DNA from: Polaromonas sp.
GTDB lineage: Bacteria > Pseudomonadota > Gammaproteobacteria > Burkholderiales > Burkholderiaceae_C
Reading direction: 5' to 3'
Assembly (NCBI GenBank): GCA_021731285.1
Contig: JAKFXR010000018.1
Location: 1-52,517 of the forward strand
DNA length: 52,517 nt
This document shows positions 47,545-52,517 of this stretch, one piece after another. The notes beneath the pieces were generated by a model, which had not been told where the DNA came from, searched no databases, and was given only the letters and a program-made list of their open reading frames with translations. Position numbers and translations under genes: made by a program. The first letter of the stretch is position 1. Each line of letters begins with the position of its first letter.

Positions 47545-48552
47545 ATGAAAACCTTCTCTATTCGCCCGATTTCTCGCCGCCTTGCCAGCACGACTGTGCT
47601 TGTCGCGCTTGCAGGTGCTATAACGTTCAGCAGCACCGCGGCCTTAGCGCAGACCAGCTTTCCATCCAAATCAATCACGATGATTGTTCCGTTTCCACCC
47701 GGTGGTCCCACCGACCTGGTAGCCCGCGTTATCGCGCAAAAAATGTCTGAATCCATGGGGCAATCGGTGGTTGTTGACAACCGCGGCGGTGCCAATGGCA
47801 ACTTGGGCGCGATGTTGGCCGTGAGGGCGGCGGCAGACGGCTACACGCTGCTTTACAACACGTCATCCATCACGTTGAGCCCGGCGCTTTACAAAAGTTT
47901 GAGTTATGACGTGAAGCGCGATCTTGCGCCAGTCGCATTGACAGCTGTCGTTCCTTTGGCTTTGGTTGTCGGGCCTAACGTACCGGCCAACACCGTGAGT
48001 GAGTTCATTGCTTATGCCAAGGCCAACCCAGGCAAGTTGTCGTATGGTTCTGCCGGCAACGGGAATGTCACCCATCTTGGCGCTTTTCAGTTCGTGCGAG
48101 CTAATGGGATTGATGCTGTACATATCCCTTACAAGGGCAGTGCGCCGGCTGATATTGATCTCGTCGGTGGGCAAATTCAGTTCATGACGGACACCGTCAA
48201 TTCGGTCATGCCTTTTGTGCGCGACAAACGCCTGAAAATGCTGGCTGTCACGACACCCAAGCGGATGTCGCTGTTTCCAGATGTGCCAACGCTGGCGGAG
48301 TCAGGCATGCCAGGCTTTGAAGTTGGTGCTTGGCAGGGTTTGATGGTGCCGGCCAATACCCCGAAGCCGATCATCCAGCGCTTGAATGCTGAAGTCATGA
48401 AAGCGCTGCAATCAACTGATGTGCGCCAGAAGTTGGCTTTGCAGGGTGCAGAACCCTTGGGCTCGACCCCAGAAGCCTACGGTGAGTACATTCAAAAGGA
48501 ACTCGCCCGATGGGAAGGCGTGGTGAAGCAGACTGGCGTTACGCTTGACTAA
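47545..48552 (+). CDS. Bug/TctC-family periplasmic receptor (orphan)
   Basis: A 335-residue Bug receptor, last gene of the module 3 operon. Signal peptide MKTFSIRPISRRLASTTVLV with cleavage likely after LAQ. The mature motif is FPSKSITMIVPFPPGGPTD, fully canonical, and the second-lobe motif is HIPYKGSAPADIDLVGGQI. ACGGAGACAC serves as Shine-Dalgarno. It is similar to the receptor at 44737-45720 in its DGYTLLYNTSS segment, suggesting duplication. The following 224 bp hold repeat R3 and no gene. Confidence 0.94.
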   Translation: MKTFSIRPISRRLASTTVLVALAGAITFSSTAALAQTSFPSKSITMIVPFPPGGPTDLVARVIAQKMSESMGQSVVVDNRGGANGNLGAMLAVRAAADGYTLLYNTSSITLSPALYKSLSYDVKRDLAPVALTAVVPLALVVGPNVPANTVSEFIAYAKANPGKLSYGSAGNGNVTHLGAFQFVRANGIDAVHIPYKGSAPADIDLVGGQIQFMTDTVNSVMPFVRDKRLKMLAVTTPKRMSLFPDVPTLAESGMPGFEVGAWQGLMVPANTPKPIIQRLNAEVMKALQSTDVRQKLALQGAEPLGSTPEAYGEYIQKELARWEGVVKQTGVTLD

Positions 48553-48717
48553 TGACCAGGCCAACTGACACCCAATGCCAGCATTGAAAAAATCCAAGCA
48601 GAAGCCGGAAATCCTAACTTTTGTGCGGTAAGGAAACAGGGTCAGTGTCACTACCAGTTGATTGTCTTATAACGGTCATTCGCATACGTCAGCTCCTGGC
48701 CCGAGAGCCGCCGTCGA

Positions 48718-48770
48718 GACAAAGCGGAATCCCACGCGTTCAAACTGATCTGCCCAAAGCCGACACTAGC
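48718..48770 (+). repeat. Dispersed intergenic repeat, copy R3 (diverged)
   Basis: GACAAAGCGGAAT and the downstream CCAAAGCCGACA are shared with R1 and R2, with the middle diverged (roughly 70 percent alike by eye). Same orientation as R1 and R2. It directly precedes the truncated TetR gene. Confidence 0.65.
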
Positions 48771-48776
48771 CAAGCT

Positions 48777-49370
48777 CTAATGTGTTGATTGCAGTTGAAC
48801 CTGGTTCAGTTTGTGTCTGGAATCTATAGCCTGGCTCTCCAGCCAGCGCACGGTCTGCACCAGTGCTTTGTCCAACGGTGCTGCACTCCGCTGTACTCGG
48901 CATAGCAACGTCGCACCCAGCCACTGCTGGTACAACTGCTGAGCCACCTCGGCCGGATCAGGGCAGGCGGCCAGCTCGCCTGTTGCAATGCCTTCCGCCA
49001 AACATGACGCCAGCCGGTCGATCACTCTGGCGGTGCCACGCTCGAGCACGACCCGCATCGCCTCGGACAGATCGCAGACCTCGGCGCTGAGCTTAACAAC
49101 CAGGCACCGGGCCTGCGGATAGTCGCCAGATTGGCTGGCATGCCACTGACTAAAAAAAGCCAGCAAGCGCTGCTGCGCCGTCTGTCCTGCTGCGCACAGG
49201 CTGGCGTCGACTTCCACCAGGTAGCTTTCGAAGTGGTGCTCTAGCAAGGCCTCACCGAACTGTTCCTTGGATCGGAACCAGTGATAGAACGAACCCTTAG
49301 GTACCGCCGCGGCGCTCAATATCTCGCTCAACCCCACGGCCGAGAACCCACGGCCAGCGATGAGAATCTT
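48777..49370 (-). pseudogene. TetR-family regulator, N-terminally truncated
   Basis: About 195 residues of a TetR/AcuR-NemR-type repressor. The recognition helix and surrounding turn are present (GLSEILSAAAVPKGSFYHWF), as is the C-terminal ligand domain. The frame continues to 49388, but the first codons there belong to the joined LysR fragment; family members begin some 10-20 residues earlier. The N-terminal helix of the DNA-binding domain is therefore incomplete. It may still fold, but normal function is doubtful. It usually controls a reductase or dehydrogenase gene; none is adjacent here. Confidence 0.7.
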
Positions 49371-49371
49371 G

Positions 49372-49635
49372 GCGCTGGCCCAGGGCAAGTCTCAACCGCG
49401 TTGGTTTTGTGAAGTTCAACACGTACCGGCCCTGGTCAGCCTCATTGAGGCCGGGTTGGGTGTGGGTGTGGTGCCTCGCTTAGCCATGCCCCGGCAAGGC
49501 CATCCGAAGCTGGTGAGCGTTGCCCTGCATGAGCCTGAAATTGTCAGAACCCTTGGGCTGATTAAGCGGCGCGGTCGCGCACTAACGCCAGCTGCCCGTC
49601 ATCTCTACGACCTTCTGATTCAGGCTATACGATAG
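49372..49635 (+). pseudogene. LysR-family regulator, C-terminal fragment
   Basis: About 87 codons from ALAQGKSQPRWFCEV through VSLIEAGLGVGVVPRLAMP to the normal C-terminal PAARHLYDLLIQAIR. This is the end of a LysR effector-binding domain; the helix-turn-helix and ~200 residues before it are absent. Its left end fuses to the truncated TetR gene at about 49365-49388. The fragment is dead and marks a recombination junction. Confidence 0.8.
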
Positions 49636-49704
49636 GCGCTATTTGTATCCATACTAAAAAAAGCTGCTGCTCGTTCATTCATTTTTTCTCACCGAGAATT
49701 CATT

Positions 49705-50640
49705 ATGCAACCGCCTCTCGCATCGCAAGCTGTTTCCATTCATGGCGTCTCTCATCAAGCACCCGCCAGTACGCTCCCAGCGGGAAGCTGCGATTGCCAC
49801 ACGCACGTATTTGGCCCTAGCGCACAGTACCCCATGGCACCTGAGCGCCAATACACCCCAGGCTTAGCGCTGCTCGACGACCTTTTGCACTTGCATGATC
49901 ACTTAGGCATTCAGCGCGTTGTGATTGTTCATCCCAGTCCCTACGGAAGCGACAACACGTGTACGCTGGATGCTCTGCGGTCGTTAGGTGGACGTGGTCG
50001 GGGCGTCGCCGTCATTGACGCTCATACCAGTGACGCCGAGCTGCAAAACATGCACGACGCTGGCGTGCGCGGCGTACGCATTAACCTCGAAACCAACGGC
50101 ATTGAAGATTCAGCCTTCGCTGCGCGCCAAGTCATGTGGGCGCATGAGCGCGTCAAGAGCATGGGGTGGCATCTGCAGCTCTACACCAACCTGGCTGTGT
50201 TCGCCTCTTTGGCGCGCACCCTGGATCAAGTCTCGGTGCCCGTGGTGCTTGACCACTTTGCCCGTGCGGTGGCTGCGCGCGGAATCGATCAACCGCACTT
50301 TGCGCATTTGTTGGCCCGTGTTCGCGATGGACAGGCTTGGGTGAAGCTATCGGCACCGCATCGTATTTCCGAAAAACCCGATGGTCTTGAAGCGAGTGTC
50401 ATCGCGCAAACGCTGATCGCAGCTAACCCTGACCGCATGCTCTGGGGCAGTGATTGGCCCCACCCGGGGGTCGCGCTGGGGCAGCTCCGCCAGCGTGAAG
50501 TGGTTGAACCCTTCAACCCGATTGATGACGGCCGCGCCTTGAATCGGTTTCTCGACTGGGAGAAAAATCCGTCGCTCCAAAAAAAGATACTGGTCGACAA
50601 CCCTGCGGAGTTGTATCGATTCCCGCCATTGGACGAATGA
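49705..50640 (+). CDS. Amidohydrolase, 2-pyrone-4,6-dicarboxylate lactonase-like (PF04909)
   Basis: A 311-residue TIM-barrel metal hydrolase of the Amidohydro_2 family. The metal-binding HxH is CDCHTHVFG (His32, His34), the barrel His is in VPVVLDHFAR, and the catalytic Asp is in WGSDWPHPG. It aligns over its length with the protein at 769-1626, including YPMAPERQYTP and VKLSAPHRIS, so the two bookend the island. LigI-like lactonases hydrolyse pyrone dicarboxylate, but many members have other lactone substrates. It is monocistronic here, with the dead LysR fragment upstream and a 213-bp junction region downstream. Confidence 0.87.
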   Translation: MQPPLASQAVSIHGVSHQAPASTLPAGSCDCHTHVFGPSAQYPMAPERQYTPGLALLDDLLHLHDHLGIQRVVIVHPSPYGSDNTCTLDALRSLGGRGRGVAVIDAHTSDAELQNMHDAGVRGVRINLETNGIEDSAFAARQVMWAHERVKSMGWHLQLYTNLAVFASLARTLDQVSVPVVLDHFARAVAARGIDQPHFAHLLARVRDGQAWVKLSAPHRISEKPDGLEASVIAQTLIAANPDRMLWGSDWPHPGVALGQLRQREVVEPFNPIDDGRALNRFLDWEKNPSLQKKILVDNPAELYRFPPLDE

Positions 50641-50853
50641 TCAATATCAGACGTAGGACAGCTTCAGTATCGCCCTACACGACTTTTATCGAGGCGTCAG
50701 GACCGGGTCGAGGACTGACGGAGTAAATGGCTCCACCCTAACGCGTAGACGGGTGTGAGTCGCCCCGGGTTTCGTGGAGGCCCGTTGGGTTAAGTCAGAC
50801 CGTTGTGGCGACTTGATCGTAAGCGGACATTTGCGAGAGGCCGCTATTGGCCC
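50641..50853. other. Junction region between island and HAD/phosphoesterase operon
   Basis: 213 bp with no supportable gene. It contains TCGTAAGCGGACA at 50817-50829, the inverted form of the 13-bp lead-in of R2 (36183-36195), and therefore another trace of the same repeat family. The left-hand portion is downstream of the amidohydrolase. A GGCGTCAGGACC-type stretch and inverted GGGTG-like pieces give no clear terminator. Confidence 0.5.
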
Positions 50854-50901
50854 GAAGCTGGCAAGCTCCCAGTGGAGATCGGACAGGATGTGGAGCCGCA
50901 T
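50854..50901 (-). pseudogene. Metallophosphoesterase, N-terminal stub
   Basis: The 16 codons MRLHILSDLHWELASF, read from an ATG at 50901, are the classical start of a calcineurin-type phosphoesterase (SDLH with the first metal Asp and His). After codon 16 the sequence no longer resembles the family and runs through repeat-like DNA. Its ATG overlaps the stop of the intact phosphoesterase gene upstream (TGATG). A second phosphoesterase gene of the operon was therefore cut here, apparently by the arrival of the island. Confidence 0.65.
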
Positions 50902-51806
50902 CACCGGCGCTCCGAAAACCGCGGGAAATTGCGGGGATCGGGCCCATCCTCGGGATCGTCCAGGTCAACGACCAGGTTGCGGTTGAACCACTTGTTCTCG
51001 TACTCGGGCAACCAAGCCACCGGATATCCACGCGGATTTGCCATCACCCGGACTGACCGTTTCGAGTCGCCGATCCGGTAGTTGCTGCTCGAATGCGTAT
51101 GGCCATGGATCCAGAGTCGTGCACCCAGCAGAACGTCAAGATCAACGTGGCTGCCATAAATCGCCGTCAGCGGATCATTCGCGTATTCGCGATCGCACGA
51201 GCTTTTGTGGGGGAAGTGGTGCGTCACCACGATCGTTCGGTCAGGCTCACCCTTTGGCAGTTCGGACCTCAGCCATGCCATGCTGGCCTGGTGCCTTCCA
51301 AGCGTGTGCGTGGCCGTGAGCTTGCGGCTCCAGCGAACCGGTCTGAGCTTGCCGTCTCCATACTCCATGATCGCGGCAACCTCGTGCGGCTGAAGAGTGG
51401 TTGCTTTGATCTGCCTGAAGTCGTTGAGACACTTCTCCGCATGGACCATGTTTTGCGCCCGCGTGCCCCTGCCGAAGTACTCGAAATCGGTCCAGAGGCT
51501 GCAGCCCATAAACCGGAAGCCGTTGATGGTGACAACATCGTTTTCAAGGAAGTGGATGTTGAGGGCCTTGGCTTCTTCGCGCATGGTGTCCAGCAGCTTG
51601 TCGAAGTGAAAGCCGTAGAACTCGTGGTTGCCGGCAACGTAGACCACAGGCTTGTCCCCAAAGCAATCCCGCGCCCACTGGAGAGCCTCTGTGCCGACGC
51701 CGATGTCACCCGCCAGGACCACCACGTCGGCAGCCTGGACGGCCTCCTGGTCAACGACGCAATCGGCATGTTCCAGGTGGATGTCGGACATGAAGTGGAT
51801 CTTCAT
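50901..51806 (-). CDS. Calcineurin-like metallophosphoesterase
   Basis: A 301-residue metallophosphoesterase. I start at ATG 51806, which overlaps the HAD gene stop (ATGA). Metal-binding motifs are SDIHLE (Asp8, His10), AGDIG (Asp34), GNHE (Asn60, His61), VTHHFPH and GHTH near residue 255, so the active site is complete. Such enzymes cleave phosphomono- or diesters; RNA repair, cyclic nucleotide and protein phosphatase roles are all known. Gene order HAD, phosphoesterase, phosphoesterase (truncated) suggests a phosphate-ester processing operon, unrelated to the catabolic island. Confidence 0.9.
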   Translation of the reverse strand: MKIHFMSDIHLEHADCVVDQEAVQAADVVVLAGDIGVGTEALQWARDCFGDKPVVYVAGNHEFYGFHFDKLLDTMREEAKALNIHFLENDVVTINGFRFMGCSLWTDFEYFGRGTRAQNMVHAEKCLNDFRQIKATTLQPHEVAAIMEYGDGKLRPVRWSRKLTATHTLGRHQASMAWLRSELPKGEPDRTIVVTHHFPHKSSCDREYANDPLTAIYGSHVDLDVLLGARLWIHGHTHSSSNYRIGDSKRSVRVMANPRGYPVAWLPEYENKWFNRNLVVDLDDPEDGPDPRNFPRFSERR

Positions 51807-52300
51807 TGCTGCTTCCCTTCTTCTGCTTCGCGCTCCATGCGCTGGAGGTGGGCTCGAAACTCGTCCTCGTCGTCGGGAAGAAAGCCGACGTCGCAGTCGA
51901 CGATCATCAGCCGGGGGTTGTCTGGCCGGAACCACCAATCACGGTCGTCCAGCATCAGATAGGGCGTTCCTGGTGGACGGTTCGCCTGGAGCCAGGTCAT
52001 GCACTCCCACTCACGCACAAAGGCTCCCAGCCCGTCAGGAGCTGTCTGTGGGTTGGTTGCTCGCAGGTCTGGCGTGACCCCTATCACCCTCCCCATCAGG
52101 TCCATGGAGAAGTGTTCTCGAAGGCCGGCGACGCTCTCGGCCTCGGTCTCCCAGTCCAGGCGCCACGTCGACGAAATCACGATCTCCACTCGGGGGAATT
52201 CGTTCAGGATCTGCTCGATCGTATTAAGCCGGCAAAACGCATGCTCAGCTTTTGACGGCTCAGGATGTAATACGCCATCGAAATCCAAAAACAGAATCAT
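51803..52300 (-). CDS. HAD-superfamily hydrolase-like protein
   Basis: A 165-residue protein with HAD motif I DFDGVLHP (residues 6-13, Asp nucleophile and +2 Asp), motif II SSTWR, and a motif III/IV region LMLDDRDWWF with acidic residues. No large cap domain is present. It resembles the small HAD domain proteins encoded next to phosphoesterases in mobile and phage-linked operons. It is translationally coupled both to the truncated gene upstream (ATGA) and to the phosphoesterase downstream (ATGA). The substrate is unknown. Confidence 0.85.
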   Translation of the reverse strand: MILFLDFDGVLHPEPSKAEHAFCRLNTIEQILNEFPRVEIVISSTWRLDWETEAESVAGLREHFSMDLMGRVIGVTPDLRATNPQTAPDGLGAFVREWECMTWLQANRPPGTPYLMLDDRDWWFRPDNPRLMIVDCDVGFLPDDEDEFRAHLQRMEREAEEGKQQ

Positions 52301-52410
52301 TTCCCTTCTCCTTGCATCTGACGAAGGCGCGCTCTGAGCTCGTCCTGATGCTCGGGTGTGAAGGCCGTGTTGCGCTCGAAGGCCATCAGGTGTTGAATGC
52401 CACCCAGAAT
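52297..52410 (-). pseudogene. C-terminal stub of a gene cut by an IS21-like element
   Basis: A frame on the minus strand enters from the IS end at about 52410 and reads QHLMAFERNTAFTPEHQDEL before ending ...RLRQMQGEGK at 52297, its stop overlapping the HAD start. The family is not recognised; about 35 codons remain. Coupled translation with the HAD gene shows it was part of the same operon. The IS has removed its 5' part. Confidence 0.6.
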
Positions 52411-52517
52411 TGACCCCTTAGAGGCAATTATTTTCATCCAAATTTGACCCCTGTTAGAAGCCCTGTGCGTTCGAAGTTATGCACAGGAGACAACAGGAGT
52501 GATCAAAGTGGGAACCT
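52411..52517 (+). mobile_element. Left end of an IS21-like insertion sequence with istA start (partial)
   Basis: TGACCCC occurs at 52411 and, as TTGACCCC, near 52444, in the repeated-end arrangement typical of IS21-family elements (multiple terminal repeats of ~20 bp). A Shine-Dalgarno-rich stretch (CACAGGAGACAACAGGAG) follows, then a possible GTG start at 52499 (VIKVGT...) at the place where istA begins. The element runs off the window, so the family call rests on the end structure only. Confidence 0.55.

Overview
The window looks like a chromosomal or plasmid catabolic island from a betaproteobacterium of the order Burkholderiales. This is an inference from gene content: seven Bug/TctC-type periplasmic receptors, four CaiB/BaiF CoA-transferases, five acyl-CoA dehydrogenases, and IclR and LysR regulators mixed among them. 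I see no rRNA, tRNA, CRISPR array or replication origin. Both edges are insertion sequences: a nested pair of IS3-like elements on the left (1-691) and the end of an IS21-like element on the right (52411-52517).

The interior falls into modules. Module 1 (769-9540, all on the minus strand) is a tightly overlapped operon: MaoC-like protein, complete TRAP transporter (DctP, DctQ, DctM), acyl-CoA dehydrogenase, AMP-forming acyl-CoA synthetase and alpha/beta hydrolase, followed by an IclR regulator and an amidohydrolase. It reads as uptake of a carboxylic acid, CoA activation, oxidation and hydrolysis. Module 2a (10607-21871, GC-rich) holds an NDP-forming acyl-CoA synthetase, LysR regulator, alpha/beta hydrolase, Bug receptor, acyl-CoA dehydrogenase, MmgE/PrpD protein, HMG-CoA-lyase-like enzyme, CaiB and a 2-hydroxyacid dehydrogenase. 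It is flanked by two inverted copies of an 80-89 bp MITE-like element. Module 2b (22367-35923, GC-rich) holds an acyl-CoA dehydrogenase, IclR regulator, DUF2889 protein, Bug receptor, degenerate iron-ADH-like protein and Bug receptor, then a divergent eight-gene operon: CaiB-CaiB-MmgE/PrpD-enoyl-CoA hydratase-thiolase-like-DUF35-PrpF. Module 3 (36642-48552, visibly less GC-rich) holds a LysR regulator and enoyl-CoA hydratase, and divergently two acyl-CoA dehydrogenase subunits, CaiB, a quinone-oxidoreductase-like enzyme, Bug, MaoC-like, Bug, a cupin-like protein, Bug and Bug. A chimeric TetR/LysR scar and a second amidohydrolase follow (48777-50640). On the right, an unrelated HAD-phosphatase/metallophosphoesterase operon has been cut at both ends.

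The module borders hold scars: three direct copies of a ~55 bp intergenic repeat (10002, 36197, 48718), a LivF fragment, an MmgE/PrpD C-terminal fragment, truncated TetR and LysR genes and a truncated phosphoesterase. Together they suggest an island assembled stepwise from CoA-thioester degradation cassettes. The substrate is not identifiable from sequence. The chemistry implied is acid uptake, CoA transfer or ligation, alpha/beta desaturation, hydration, and retro-aldol or thiolytic cleavage, probably of a branched, alicyclic or polycarboxylic acid.

The most notable observations are: a tandem CaiB pair in which one partner lacks the catalytic Asp; an acyl-CoA dehydrogenase pair that looks heteromeric; another acyl-CoA dehydrogenase lacking Glu at both known catalytic positions; a thiolase-like/DUF35 pair beside PrpD/PrpF; and matching inverted-repeat operators at the two divergent promoters of module 2b. 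All alignments and motif assignments were made by eye.
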